A stretch of 64,000 bases of DNA from Liolophura sinensis (lineage: Eukaryota; Mollusca; Polyplacophora; Chitonida; Chitonidae): NCBI RefSeq assembly GCF_032854445.1, contig NC_088303.1, positions 17,057,501-17,121,500 of the forward strand. Direction: 5' to 3'. Shown piece by piece: positions 21,601 through 34,548 of the stretch. The translations under genes and the position numbers were made by a program. A model generated the notes under the pieces. That model was not told where the DNA came from. It was given only the letters and a program-made list of their open reading frames with translations, and did no database searches. The first letter of the stretch is position 1; the number at the start of each line of letters is the position of its first letter.

Positions 21601-24600
21601 ACTCCCAAAAGGTTTAAAAGCGAAGTCCTTTGTTTGCCCATTAGAACAGTCCCTACAGTGCATTTGTAAACATACAAATTATCATAATGGCATGCACTTT
21701 AATCACAAGGCATTACCATTAATGTTTTTTTTTTCCGCATTCATTTCCATTGAACTCTGACATAATAATGTCGAAAATGTAGTCTGCTTCATTTTGTGGG
21801 TGTCAACTTTATGCAGCTAAAGGGGGGTAACTCTAAAAGCTTTTTCGCGAAAATAACATCTATAGATTATTCAGTTTTATACCTAAATCTGAAGTACACA
21901 CATGAGAAGAAAAGATTTACAAGATTGCTAATGGAATGAATTGTTGATTTCATAACACGTCTAAATGAGGTTAACCAAATTCTGCAGAAGAACTACATCT
22001 GCATCTGCATTTACGTAATATTTATGTCATGGTTACATTAAAAATGTTTATAGTAACAACTTTATTAGGCCAATTGTGATGTAATGAAAAAAAAGCTAAA
22101 TATTCGGCATAGAGTTTCTGTATCTCACTCACCCGAAAGTGGTTCTATAACTGTAGATACCACTGACTCTTTTATCTGATTTAGCGGGACACCAGTATAC
22201 ATTGAAGACACAGCGCACATGTTCACATCCACAATTCGACTCTCTCCAGAGCTGTTCCGCATTTTTAAAACAACCCCAATATCACCGGAACGATGACCTT
22301 CACCCGAAAACTGAAAGTCTACATCTTGACTATTTGTGTCGGGAATTGGTGGAACTCTCCGGAAACACTGTCGGGCGGCTGCTTCCAGAACTTTTTTGGA
22401 TTCCTTTGAGCCTGTGGATGGAAAAAAATTTCTTTAGTTCTACGTGCCTGAAAAAAATTATTATAGCTAATGACAACATCAGGCGTCTCTTGGGAAATTT
22501 ACATCGCGGTTGTTCTGCCAATGTTGTTTTCTATAGTATGATCGACACTACCATCATCTTTTTGACGGCTACTCTGTAACATTTTACACGGTCATCTTGT
22601 TTCTCCACATAAGCAAAACCCATGTTAGTTGAGGTCAGAAAATCAGTACATTCAAGATGGAATTGTTCTCCGATTGAACCAAAGACTTATTTGACTGTTT
22701 ATTTATTTGATTGGTATTTTACGCGGTACTGAAGAATATTTCACTTCTAAGACCGCGGCCAGCATTATGGAGAGAGGACTGCTGGTAGACCTTCCCACGT
22801 AGGTCCGGAGAGGAAGTGAGCATGAGCTGGACTTCAACTCACAATTTCTGTGAATGTCTTGGTGGTTTAAAACAAGAAAACATATTCCAGGGATTACTGT
22901 TTCTCACGTCAATGGCATACGTGGAAAAACTTGACCAAGACAGCTAGCAGCACACCGCCATCAAACATTTGTTGAAACAAACCAATACTAAATTTGCTTT
23001 ATTCGTACGCGCTGAAAATGAAAAACAGCTTACAGTGATCAGCGTTTGTCACCACCGACCTTCAGTATACTTGTACATTTGAGTTAGATCCTCCCTGGAA
23101 ATGGCGCCCACTGCCTTAGTACTGATGTTCCTGCCAACGGCGGAGACTTCGGTTCCAAGGACCGTCATGTTGCCCTCTTGGTCCACTGACCAGTGGGTCT
23201 TGTCCCCGTTCAGTTCGGCGAACAGGTACTTGGCGTCATACGGTATGTACAGTTGGCCTTCTTTGATCGCCTTGACCGGCGCTGGTCCACACGTAAACAC
23301 GCCTAGAGGTGATAAATTCATTTATTTATTTGACTGACTCTTGCTTAACGCCATACTTCCTAGAGATGATAGGTGAATTCTTAAAACTTCAAACAAATCT
23401 TTGCCTTGTGTTCGTGTCGCCTGTATCTTCTTCGAGTTGCCAGACTGCTGTTTGCAGTTGACACGGGTTGTGCAAAAGCGTTTTAAATCTGGATACATGT
23501 ACCTGGCTGAACTTTTAAGCCAAGTCTTCAGTTTTGTACTTAACCAACAAATGATTGTGTTACAATGAGTTAAATATGACCTAAATCTGCTGCTGATCTT
23601 CTCAGCTTTTGTGCAACTACATTGACTGCAAGGTGTCTTAAATACATACTACCATGTAATTTTGGTACTAGCTAATACACTTTTGAACAACCGTATTGGC
23701 CTAGCTGCTTAGGTACCTCGATCTTGAAACTTCTTCGAAGTAATTTGCGTGCTTGAAATATACAGATATACCGAGTTCTTTAACGTGCTTTAATGTTAAG
23801 TACAGAATTACAGAGCACCGTTATCCATGGAATATCGAAGAAATTACTTTTGAGCCACCACAACCTATATCTCCGAAATAATGCTGAATGAAACTTTAAA
23901 CCCTAATGAAACAAACCAGCAAAATCTCAACCTACCTTCGCTGACTTCCTGCAGAGTGGAGTCAAATGCCTGCCATCCATCGTAACCTTTGGGTAAATCC
24001 GGTCTCTGGAACCAGCACTCATTCCAGGTATGATAATCCCTGTAGCCAAACCACGTCATTGTTATGATACAACATGGCCCTGCACTATGTTATGCAATAT
24101 TTTTGGTTTTATTCCTGCTCGTGTGTGACTTGGTACCTCCCAAGATTGGTGACATAAGCATGTTCTTTCAGTGAGGTACATCGCCAAGCATTGGAACAGG
24201 CCTGCTATAGAACAATATTAAAAGTGATGCGTAACGGGAAACTAACAGTCAACATGAAGTGAGCATCCAAAACTCCGTCTGAAAATGCCTGCACTTTTTT
24301 TGTAGATATATGTATTTCATTAATGGCGTAATAACAGTTTTTTCTGGACCTAAACAGGGTATTTAATATCGCTTTGCTTTTGTTCTGGACACGCTCACAA
24401 TACACGAATCTATGCGTCGAAATAGATATTTGCATACCAGCCGTCAACCAAATTGAAAGTTCCAGACCAATACTCGCAAGGCTCCACAATAATTTTTATA
24501 AGGAACTGAACATGAACTGTGCGAATAAAGTTGTCTGGCGTCACTAGCAAGGTGTGTTATAATTAAGGTCGACATAATTCACCGTACAATTAAGATAATG

Positions 24601-27600
24601 ACTGCATTTGACCTCTAAATCTAAACACACGAGTAATTAAAGGTATTTTCAGATAGTTTTCCAATCAGTCTCAAGCAAAAAATTGTCGGAGAATGAGGTT
24701 TATAAGCCCACTTAATGCTAATAATCCATTACTTTATAACAGAGTGTTTTGAAGCTACTCGAACAAATCAGCTAGTGATGTATGCGTTCTTTAAATAATA
24801 ATTTGTGCTGTTTTTGAAGTAGAACGTATGATTATTATGCTTAAAGACACCAACGATTAGTTGACTGACCAGATATGTTCGTCCATTTGCCGCTGAGCTT
24901 TGCCGTCCGATGTCCAGTGGAAGTCAACAGGACAGCTGAAATCACTGTCGTGGGCAGATTTGAAGTTGGTCACACACCGTGTGGGAATGCCCAGTGCACG
25001 ACATACTGCAAGGACAAGAAATCAGTCTTAGGGATTTTAAGGGATTTAATGAAAGAGATAAGATATTCGTTTAAATTGAAGTGTTATTTTTTGCTAACTC
25101 TAGACCAGTGCATGACGTCTGATTAATTGTAATTAACGTAACTACATTTTTACCTAGTTCTACTTAAACCATGGGGTGTTAGTCATTACTTTTTCAGCAT
25201 TTACACAAACCGTTAGAAAAAACATTAAGTATATTGAAAATAGGCTGTATATTTCACCTGTCATTTGCCAACTACGCCATATTCATCGTTGTTCTAATTT
25301 TACGCTACATGCTATGGTCTTTTGCATTATTATTTTTTTTATTAATGAAAAGAAAAAATCTCTTCAAAGTTTGAACTGAAGATTGGAGATTACAAAGACT
25401 AGGCTGAAATTACTTCTACAGAATGTCTGAAAAAATGTTCGAGCTTACATGTTGTAGCTACTGCTGCAAATGTCCAACATTGACCAAACTTTACGCCCTT
25501 TCGCCTTTTCAAGAATTCTTCCAAAATGGCTGAACTTCCGTTCCATGCATGTGGCGCTACGCCGTCGTCATATTTTCCAGACCAGTTGCCGACAAGTACA
25601 CCTCCATCCCGTTCGTTGTTGTTGATCTGTGACAATCCAAAAAAAATTCACAATGATTTTTACCTCTTCTTCTCGATTTCTGCAACATCATGTGGATTTT
25701 CTTGAAACACACTAACCATGAAATAAATACTTTCGTAATATTATTCGTGATTCTATTAATACGTTCCTTTTAAAAACCGTATTGCTGTATAATTCCGGCG
25801 TGAAAAGAAAGAAACGGCTACAATAGGCTTTCAACGATAAGCAACTTCTCCAACCAATGTTTGTATACTTTGCGTTATGGGAACTCCACTTGCCAAAGCA
25901 CCTGCAATACCTATAGCCATTTTCATCAGTTCACGCACCATTCTACAGATACACCTGACCACTGTCAGCGGGTTCCCTCGGGCAAGGTCTCCCAGTTCTG
26001 ACCTCTCCAACAACGACAAGGCCGCCATCAGACAAACGTCATCAAACTGAAAGAAACGGAAGGCAGGGCTTTTGAAAACAAATTTACAAATGACTGAGGT
26101 ACATGTTTATATTACATATGGAATATTAAAGTGAACATAAAGTCAGTCACTAAAGCTGAATTAATTAATAAAGTAGTATTCCAGAAATGTTCTAAAAATA
26201 TTTTAAAAAATCATGAGCAAAATAAATAGCAAACAACTGTCAGTACCTAACCACTCATTTGGTGACGCCATTTTGCCATGTTATAGATATCTAGAGTGAT
26301 GTCACAAAACCTATGAACTTCCCGTACCATTGGTATTAAACAATATGACAACGACAAAATTCAACAAAAATGCCTGATACCCAACCAAAGAGTATCAGCT
26401 CTGTTCTGTGTTTAAAGGGCCGATGTCTCTTTTAGTTTGGCGCTCGGTCAGGGCGATGTTCGTGGACACAAGCGTTGTGTTTTAGCGGTACTGCTCGTCC
26501 TCGTCCTGCATGGGTGTAAGCATTTGGTCGAATTTAACCGACCATAGCAGGACGTTCTGATTGATAACAGATCATTTCATTAAGATTTTGGGAAGGTATT
26601 TTCGTAATAAATCTGCATTTGCTGAGGAAAAATAATGCAAAGTCACAATATTTTCCTTCAAGCAATGACTCTCCCGAGGCCGTTATCTTGCCTGGTCACC
26701 CTGACAAGTTACCGCAGTTCCTGCCCAACATGTACACATGTGGCACGGGCAGCCGTTCTCAGTTCCCTTCTCATAAATGTGTGGTTCAAAATGCATCAGT
26801 TTAACACTTAAACTAACCACAAAATCCAGCTTATAGCAGCGATATTTGTCTATCCAATATAAGACGACACATTGGCAATCGAGAACTGATAAGTTTTTTG
26901 ACGTGACAGCCAATTATCACGTGTCGCTTTCAGTGCTAGTGATTGGCCAAGTTCATAAGGGCTTCTACAACATGGCTACTCGGAGTGAATTGTTTAGACA
27001 GTGTCATATCCCCAATCCTGAACTTCATCTTATCGGCTTTCAAAACCTTATACAATTTTTTACATGTTTTTTGTGAAAACTGTCCTATATCCATTTTTCT
27101 ATGTATATATAGTGGAAGACTTTGTGTTCACTTTAAGGACCCAAACAAATCGGAACAATTGGATAACACAAATTTTGCCCAAAGCTGAGTCTCGAGGAAG
27201 TGAATTTCAGGCAACCTATCGCTATATAATATTAGCACCGAGGAATGAAGGAACTAAGATTGCCTTAAAAAGATAAAGTCGTTCCTAAAACCGCACAGCG
27301 CATGATCAGAAAAACAGAGGATGTGGTTCAGAGACACTTAACGGTCCCGTGTTATGGCGTAGGACTCCAATGAGGCTGGGTGCGAGGGATTGTAGTAGAT
27401 TTACCTGGGCAAAGTTCCAGGGTCGAACTGTAAACTTCCCGATGGTACCCATCCAAATCCGACCAGTCTCGCTGAGGACATACTCCAGCCTTTGCTGTTC
27501 ATCCTCTAAGTGCACTGGGTCGTCTGGGAAAGAAACCCCCTCCTCAGTGGTACAAATATGACCACAATATACTCTGGTTTTAGTCTCTATAGTGTAAGTC

Positions 27601-30600
27601 CTTTATGTTAGAGTATATTGTTTAAAAAAACACAATCCCAACGTCATTACTACTATACAATTACCATTTAAAGGAAGGAATTTGTGGGAATAAACTCACA
27701 GATCATGTTTTACTAATTTTAAAACGTGGCCTGCTTGCCTAATTATAGCGTTATACAGAACAAAAGAATATTTCATACAAATGACTTGTCAGGGAAAAAC
27801 CTCTTGAAAGCTGTGTGTATTATCCGAGTGACCTGAAGTACTTATCATGCAGAATTCTGGGCACTATTAGAGGGATTTGGTCACCGCGACCAAACCAACA
27901 TTGGTCGAAAGGTCTGGCAAAAAAAATGATGGTGGAGGGATTACGACGTCCTCAAGTTTATTTCACTTATATAAGGGAGGGTGTCATTATGGCGGGAGGA
28001 AACGTCGAGGGGTATATGATAACCTACCAAAATCGTGTAAATACATGTATAACCGTTTATATGAGACAACTGTCTGAGCTGTTTTTCTTACCTGCACACC
28101 AAGGATTAAACAACAGGTAAATGTCGTCCGGGTGTTTGAAGCGGTAGGTATCTAGTTCTCCCTGTTGGGTTTTGTGAAAGGTTTCGATAAAGAGCTGGTA
28201 TCTGCCGACGATGGCGTCTGCTGCGCAAGTCACCCGGACTGTGATTGTCTTCTCTTCCGTGGCCAAGATCTGGTAAGACCAGAAGTCTTTGGAATTGGCT
28301 TCCCCTACGTTAGATACAGGCACCACTGTACTCTTACTCTGCATGGGACGACTGCCTGTGTGGTGTGGAATAAAGAGGTTTGTAGACTTAATCACATTTA
28401 TATTTAAACAGTATGTACCAAGACGGTTCCAACTTTTCACTGCCCGGATGCGCGGAATTTTTGTGCTTTAACAGGGCATGTCCATAGGTTAACAACGGCA
28501 TCTGTGGCATTTCACCGCCAGATTACTGGGTACGGAATACCTACAGATGAAAACTATTTCAGACACTATCAGGGAGTGTCCATCACCTCCTCTAATATTC
28601 CACCGAGCTTGTCTAGATTAACGTTCGGTAAGGGTATCTCTCAGTATTTTATATTGGTCTTTAAATACCCTATTGCGAAGATTTAGTTTAAGATTAGAAG
28701 AATGTATTTAATTTACATGTAATTAGAAGAGCACCAAGTACTAGGTCATATGTTCAGAATACAGGTAATGATTTCTGTTTCGTTACCGAAGCATACCCAG
28801 AAAGTTGTTGGTTGCACCGTGACATTATTATTCTTCACGAATATAATACCCTACCTGTGACGAACTTGAAAACTACGTCATCCTCCTCGGGTTGGTAAGG
28901 CCTGTCCAGATGGACGGTCAATTCAAACGGCTGACCTCTCCTGATGATAAGATTGCCCAGTTCATACTCGCTTGTCCGATGAGCCTCTCGGTTTATCGTG
29001 CGCATAAAGTCCACCGACTTTGGCTTTAACTGACCTTCTGTAACAATGGTGTATCATTACATTTCGGCCTGAACCAATCAAGAGTAACATTGATTCAGTT
29101 AGTGATATGCTGCCATCCGTTGTATCGTTAACTCAAGAGTTTCATGAAAAAAACAAGCAAATAACAAAACACAAACGACCGCAGTTCACCACTGACTGCC
29201 TATTCAGTCAGGGCTTTAGTCTCGCTAGTCACTCTATTGCTATTAATACTTGTCTTTGTTTAGCATTATTGGATTCTTTGCATGATATAGCTGATATGTT
29301 TTGTGTTGGGATTTTCAGTTATAGGAGACATCGGATGTATACGGTAACCCAATCCTCATGATGTCAATGATGATCCGTTCTGCATGATACAATCCTTAAC
29401 ATTTCCAGTAAAATCATAGATGATAATAATTCTGCCGGTTTTTAATAAAGTTCTTGGATTATTCCAAAGGGTGCGGTAAAACGCAGTTATTATTTTTGCC
29501 AGTGTCGTTGTAAATGACTTTATTTGTTTGGACTTTGTATCCAACACCCACAAAAGGATAAATATTTACACAAGGTCACCCCATCACATCTGTGTGTAAC
29601 ATGTCAAATGAAATAACCTGAGTGCATACGTGTCTATCTTAGCGAATAGAAGAGCAGTACTAAGATTGCACATGCGCATTTCATGCAACCGAGCCAAAGA
29701 TTTTTTCTCACAACTAAAGAGTGCTACAACACTGAATGGATAATGCTGTCACAGACATCGTAATACACACTTCACATTTTCTGTGTTGTTTTGTTTTCAT
29801 CTATAGTTAAAATATGTCAGAATATTGTCTGTTTTTCAAAGAACACAATTTTTATGATACAACCCAAATGAAGGCTGATAAGGTGACAAAATTCTTTGAC
29901 CCCAATAATACTGGTCACCATTGGCTGAAATTTTGATCCGTTATACAGAAATGTTCATAACAAACGTCATAATATAACATAGCATCATGCGAATTTTGGG
30001 TGATATAAAAAGTTGAATTTTGCAAAATTTAAACGAATCGTAAGCAAAACTAATCACCCTAAATGAGAGTGTCACCAGATTGGAGAAATAAACCGTCTTT
30101 GAAATGGCGAGTCAACAGTCGCCTGACCCGCCCTCCTAAAACGAACACGCATCTGTTCATATGTATTTCTAAATAAAGCTTGATTATATACAGTTGTCTC
30201 ATTCCCTTAATACTTGTGAAAGTTATCATGGAATGTCCACTTGAAATACCTTTCATATACGAAACATCAGAACATACCAACATACGACATTATATGAATA
30301 TTATATTGCTCTTATAAATACATGTATACGCATAATGAACAATTCAAACTATCTTTTATATGTCAGTTTTAAAAATCACAAACTCAAAAAAAATTATAAA
30401 AGAAAGCGAGCTATCCACAACGTTTACGACTATCTCAGCATCCAACAGACATTTTTACTTATTGGATCTTCTCAAGTGAATACCATCAAATTGCAATCTG
30501 TTGTTGTGTTTCAGGATGGATCTCTTGCAATTTTAACCATCATCTTATAAGAACTCCTGGTCCAACGTGGATCTTTCAAACTTATCCATTATGTTACAAT

Positions 30601-31461
30601 CTTTTGTTCTGGTGTAAGGTAAAACTTCCATGTTTGAACTTTTCACCATCAATTCAGAATACAGTACGGTGTATATCTGCCATCTTGTTTATTGGAAGAC
30701 TCCTTTCATTCTAATTCACTTTTTATATGTCCTTCTTTGATGTGATGAAACCTGTCAAAACTTATTCAACTTAAGTCCTTCTCTTAAATCGAGCTGTTGC
30801 GTCTATGGCTTCGAATAGTTTTGCACCCGTATCGGCAAATGCTTTTAAGTTTACAAGAGAAAAAAGATGATACCTATTCTAAAAAGGTGAGTTACAGCTG
30901 GATTGGATTACTTTTCTTATACCATACATACAGCAAACTTCACATAGTTTAGAAGTAACGCATGCAGATAATGGGACATGACATCTGAGGCTAAAGACTG
31001 ATTTACGTATATACCCGTGTGACTCTTGTCAACACGTTAACAGAAGGGAATTGGTAGTCTAGGGACTAAGATTTTAATTAAATGTCATGGCAAAATCAAA
31101 ACAGTAATCAACACACTTTCAAAGCATTCTGCCTGTGACAGTGTTGTAATAAGCTTCACTTTATTGACGGAAGTCGAAATGCTTAATCATCAAACTCTTT
31201 GTAATCTGCGCTCACATATTAAACCTGGCGACATGTATGGCCCCCAGGATAATAACATACATGTCTATTCCTTATAAACTGTCATATTAAAAAAAAAAAC
31301 AGCAAATAATATAACCGTAAAAGACATTTTTAATTTTAAATCTGGAATTCTTGTATCAGGCCATGGGATGCGCCATGCTGAGGCAACCGTGAAAACGATG
31401 TCGCGTCACGCGTACTCCACGCACATATTGTGAAAAGGGCAAACAGGGTTCGGATGACGTA

Positions 31462-31556
<95 letters not shown>

Positions 31557-34548
31557 GGAAACGATTGCTTTATCATAACATTGTGCCGCTTTCGCTGTGC
31601 GATTTTGATGTCTTTGATCTGCCATATCTCTGTTATGCATCATCACAAAGACAAAAAATTAAACTTTTTAAACTCGATGTGGGATACTTTATCGATCCAT
31701 ATATATATGTTTAATTTTGTGTTGTCTTTTCTTTTAAGTTCGTATATTTAACCCATATCGATACCTGATAAACAAGTCCACTCATGCTCCTGTTTGCTGA
31801 AAGCACAAGTTAGAGACCGGTACGTCTCCATTTGTAGGTTGCTTTTTCTTGCCTTAGCTACGAAAATATGAAATAACGTATCTTATATTTACCCAAATCA
31901 GCTTGATAATTGATTCTTAGTCACTCATTCATTAAGGCCGTCTGTTGGCACCCAATCAGAAGCTGGTATATTCAATTCCAAGTTTGATTAGTAGGATGCC
32001 TTCTGAGGACGCAATCCTACGTGAATGCTTCTTGAGCTTAAATGTACAGGCATCGACTTTCAAAACACTGTTAGTTTAACGGATGACGGACAGAAGCCAT
32101 TTGCCATAGATTTCCTTGCGCATCTATAGCACATTTTGTCTCACGTGATACTGGAGTGATCCAAACTAAACTGTTCCGCGGCTAAACTGTTTGAGGCGAA
32201 GGAAATGTCTCACTCTCAACAGGTAATGTGTTTGAAAAAAGAATGCTCCTCTAAGCGATGTGTTTAGACTGTCTGTACACAGGTGTCAAATAGACATGAG
32301 ATGGGCATTTAACCCACTCTATATTCAAATAAGCACATGTTTAGATATAAAACCAAACACTTGTTTGGTGTATTTACGTATCATAATTACTCGCGGATTG
32401 AAAGATGTTGTCTCTGTTTAGGTTGAGGTGTTGAAGCATACTCCTTACAGCGCATGCGTCGTTCCCTAACTTTCGTTTTACATCACTGCCACCAATCGCA
32501 CATTTTGTATAGAAATCTTGAACAACGCCGAAGTCACTAGGGTCACGGTGATGAGGCAGGGAGTGATGTCAGAAAGCACAAACAATCCATCTCAACCTTT
32601 GCCTCTCATAATATTTTAAACACATGCATTCTCTACAGTATGTGGAACATAATTCTTACCAGGTCCGAAAACAATTTTTTTGATGAATGCTGAATAATAG
32701 TTCAGCGGGAGGAGACAAGTGATGAGGCTAAGCCTAAGCCAGCCTAGGTTGCGTCTCAAAGGTTCCAAAGCTCAAGCTTGTCTATTGGTGGCAGTGATGT
32801 AAAGTCAAAGGTATAAAGCGAGGCATGCGCTGTAAGGAGTATGGTGTTGAAGAAAATTTTAGCACTCTCTGTCGTTTACGATTGGTCTGGTCATGCAGTG
32901 CATAAATATGCATTATTTTACAGTAAATTAAACATGCCGGGTAGAGGTGAATTTGGAAAAATCAAAATTACTTCATATTAATATCATCCGATTTATCCCA
33001 TTAAGGTTTTACCACATTTACGCTGTGCTACAATATCATACCAAATACATACATTAAAAATATTCAGTATAATGTTCCTTAGCGCGCTCGCGCAGCGTAA
33101 TGACCCAGGAGCCTCTCACCAATGCGGTTGCTGTGAGTTCAAGTCCAGCTCGTGCTGGCTTCCTCTCCGGTCCTACGCGGGTAGGTCTTCCAGCAATCTG
33201 CAGATGGTCGTGGGTTTTCCACGTGCTCTGCCCGGTTTCCTCCCACCATAATGCTGGCCGCCGTCGTATAAGTGAAATATTCTTGAGTACGGCGTAAAAC
33301 ACGAATCAAATAAATGAATAAAATATTCAATGTGTCAATAAAATAGCACTATAGGCATGTTCGTCAGTAACATTTATTCATTTATTTATTCATTGAGTGG
33401 AGTATTATGCCGCACTCAAAAATATTTCACTTATACGACGGATACCAGCATCATAGTTGAAGCCCACGACAATCAGCAGATTGTTGCCAGATTTTCCCAT
33501 GTACGACTGGAAAGGACTTGAACTCACAACAATCGCACTGGTAAGAGGCTGGCCCCCAGTTCATTGTTCTGTGCTAGCACACTAACCACAAAGCAGCAAC
33601 ATATAAAAGCATTTTGATAGTCTGACATTTACTCAGATTTGAATCTTCTTTATAAGGGATATGCTATTCCTTCTATTGATGGGATTTTGTTCAGCAACTG
33701 TGGCATGAAAAGGACCCTCTGCGCAGGTCTAGTTATACAGAACTGAGATTCCTCTCCGAACGTCTGACATTCTGTGGTGAAATACCCCTAAAGGCTGGTG
33801 AAATCATTCCGGTAAGTCCTTCAGATAATAGAGTTGTATATGACCGTGAATAAATCATTTACAGTGACTAATTTTGATAATTAACGCAGTCGTGTAGGAG
33901 CCTTTGGCATATAATGGTGATGATAGATCACTGTCAGTAATAATTTGACAAATGGGTTCACCATAAATATAGGTGGGGGTTTAGGACATGGTGGTATTTG
34001 CGTCAGGTTTACATACAGCATCGCATACATTCAACTGATGTTCCATTTTAGGGGAAATGCAGCAGTTATATAATCTCGACTTATGAATGCTGCTTAAATG
34101 ACAATATATAAAATTCTGCAGGTATATACGGGAATTCCAGCGGGTGAATATAACTGGTTCAGAGGTATTTATAGACACCCTTCATTCTACAAGTCTTGTT
34201 CAATGAGGACGCCTGTTCAAATCCAACATGGACTGGTTTATATCCTGCTTTGCACCAGGCATTTGTCATGAACCTGGTCAGTCCTTAACGTTTTCCTCAC
34301 ACGTATAACTTAGTGTTCTCAAATATGCAGGTTAAATATTCAGTTTGTTGGAAAACGACAATCAAATAAATAAATACGGCTACAAGAAAATATGATTACC
34401 TTCCTTTTCTTTCCGGAAGTGGGTGAGCTGCGCATCTTCTGTAAAGGGGCTTTCTGGACAAGCGGCCTTCCTTCCGGTCAAGTTGGAGCCCAGCAAAATC
34501 CCCCGGATGCTCCCGTAGGCCGAGGCAAATTTCTCTGACAATGTCGGC
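18501..34548 (-). CDS. Transglutaminase TG-A (exons 2-14; first coding exon unresolved)
   Basis: A Ca2+-dependent protein-glutamine gamma-glutamyltransferase that would cross-link proteins (Gln-Lys isopeptide bonds). Thirteen exons sum to 2218 nt, about 738 residues, with every phase matching. Domains: N-terminal beta-sandwich (exons 2-4), catalytic core (exons 5-10), two C-terminal beta-barrels (exons 11-14). The triad is complete: Cys in KFGQCWTFA, His in DYHTWNE, Asp in AFDSTLQE, with spacing 58 and 23 as in vertebrate enzymes; the transition-state Trp is in GNW. Exon 2 needs a phase-2 first exon upstream. Several short ATG-plus-donor candidates fit (minus-strand donors near 36738, 35932 and 35355) and none stands out. 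Exon lengths and phases mirror TG-B, so the two are tandem duplicates. Likely annulin/haemocyte-type; specific role unknown. Confidence 0.95.
19400..19620. mobile_element. M2 MITE-like element copy
   Basis: Matches 47085-47300 in inverted orientation: shared CAAATCACTTTAAAATT, CAATATTGCTTGACA-like and CGGAAAGG blocks, with GATCCTGGG/CCCTGGG ends. No coding capacity; lies in TG-A intron 13. Confidence 0.65.
19828..20092. mobile_element. M1 MITE copy b
   Basis: About 265 bp with ends CACTCAAAAAACTAATCTG and GATTAATTTTTTGAG, the second slightly broken (GAGACT for GAGTGT). Lies in TG-A intron 13 just after exon 13. Confidence 0.85.
20110..20246 (-). CDS. TG-A exon 13
   Basis: Encodes [20 protein letters not shown] and [13 protein letters not shown], start of barrel 2. 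137 nt, the same as TG-B exon 14. Confidence 0.96.
20991..21151 (-). CDS. TG-A exon 12
   Basis: Encodes [20 protein letters not shown] and DKPQLELQ, end of barrel 1 and linker. Phase 0 out. Confidence 0.95.
22133..22411 (-). CDS. TG-A exon 11
   Basis: Encodes [38 protein letters not shown] and the first C-terminal barrel. Acceptor TTTTTCCATCCACAG, donor GTGAGT. Confidence 0.94.
22683..22850 (-). repeat. S1 SINE, 5'-truncated
   Basis: Reversed tail TTTATTTATTTGATTGG, then TTTTACGCGGTACTGAAGAA and GGAGAGGAAGTGAGCATGAG. The tRNA head is missing. In TG-A intron 10. Confidence 0.85.
23060..23302 (-). CDS. TG-A exon 10 (unsplit)
   Basis: Encodes [37 protein letters not shown] and [11 protein letters not shown]. 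243 nt equals TG-B exons 10 plus 11 (116 + 127), so TG-A lacks the intron that splits this exon in TG-B. Donor GTCGGT is weak but phase-correct. Confidence 0.93.
23936..24039 (-). CDS. TG-A exon 9: catalytic His and Asp
   Basis: Encodes [19 protein letters not shown] and [15 protein letters not shown]. Both remaining triad residues are present. Confidence 0.97.
24870..25005 (-). CDS. TG-A exon 8
   Basis: Encodes [19 protein letters not shown] and [11 protein letters not shown], the conserved core segment. 136 nt in both paralogues; donor GTCAGT. Confidence 0.96.
25449..25626 (-). CDS. TG-A exon 7: catalytic Cys
   Basis: Encodes GGVLVGNW (Trp of the transition-state pocket), APHAWNGS and [10 protein letters not shown]. 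The nucleophile Cys codon is at 25477-25479. Confidence 0.97.
25939..26046 (-). CDS. TG-A exon 6
   Basis: Encodes [19 protein letters not shown] to [12 protein letters not shown]. The donor AATG|GTGCGT was chosen over an upstream GTGTAT because only it keeps frame with exon 7; length 108 nt then equals TG-B exon 6. Confidence 0.9.
27405..27523 (-). CDS. TG-A exon 5
   Basis: Encodes [19 protein letters not shown] and PWNFAQ at the start of the core. Phase 0 out; 119 nt as in TG-B. Confidence 0.96.
28092..28355 (-). CDS. TG-A exon 4: rest of beta-sandwich
   Basis: Encodes [20 protein letters not shown] and [10 protein letters not shown], the conserved end of the N-domain. 264 nt against 285 in TG-B. 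Confidence 0.96.
28855..29037 (-). CDS. TG-A exon 3: start of beta-sandwich
   Basis: Encodes [39 protein letters not shown] and VVFKFVTG, the highly conserved TG N-domain. 183 nt, same as in TG-B. Confidence 0.97.
31465..31552. repeat. (TA)n microsatellite, ~44 units
   Basis: Uninterrupted AT dinucleotides; the apparent Tyr-Ile open frames are artefacts. In TG-A intron 2. Confidence 0.97.
32421..32854. mobile_element. M3 long-TIR element (~430 bp)
   Basis: The arms 32428-32496 and 32781-32848 are inverted copies of each other: both read CATACTCCTTACAGCGCATG and TTTACATCACTGCCACCAAT on opposite strands, about 85% identical over 65-70 bp. The middle is non-coding. Probably a MITE or foldback element. 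Confidence 0.82.
33076..33330 (+). repeat. S1 SINE, near full length
   Basis: Starts in the tRNA-like head (AGCGCGCTCGCGCAGCG), then GAGTTCAAGTCC and the full body to CGAATCAAATAAATGAAT. Imperfect flanking duplication around AAATATTCA. In TG-A intron 2. Confidence 0.9.
33366..33600 (-). repeat. S1 SINE, diverged near-full copy
   Basis: Reversed order: tail TTTATTCATTTATTTATTC, TATGCCGCACTCAAAAATAT, GGACTTGAACTCAC and remnants of the head to ACTAACCACAAAG. It sits 35 bp from the plus-strand copy, forming an inverted pair. Confidence 0.78.
34205..34377 (+). repeat. SINE-like element with S1-type tail
   Basis: A box-B-like GTTCAAATCC near the left and a GACAATCAAATAAATAAATA end; the middle does not match S1. 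Possibly an old or chimeric SINE. Confidence 0.45.
34400..34548 (-). CDS. TG-A exon 2
   Basis: Encodes [20 protein letters not shown] and a charged stretch ending THFRKEKE. Phase 2 in after TTTTCTCTCATCAG, phase 1 out. It is 66 nt longer than the TG-B equivalent and not conserved in sequence, as is usual for TG N-termini. Confidence 0.75.

Larger units (their letters stand above)
23303..28091 (-). other. TG-A central introns
   Basis: The introns between exons 4 and 10 are AT-rich and mostly unique. An S1 tail fragment sits at about 23318-23350. I see no other element, RNA gene or plus-strand gene between the listed exons. Confidence 0.55.
29038..34399 (-). other. TG-A intron 2
   Basis: About 5.4 kb. 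Contains the (TA)n tract, the M3 inverted-repeat element, two S1 copies and a further SINE-like piece at 34205-34377 (listed or noted separately). 29040-31460 shows nothing recognisable. Confidence 0.6.
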
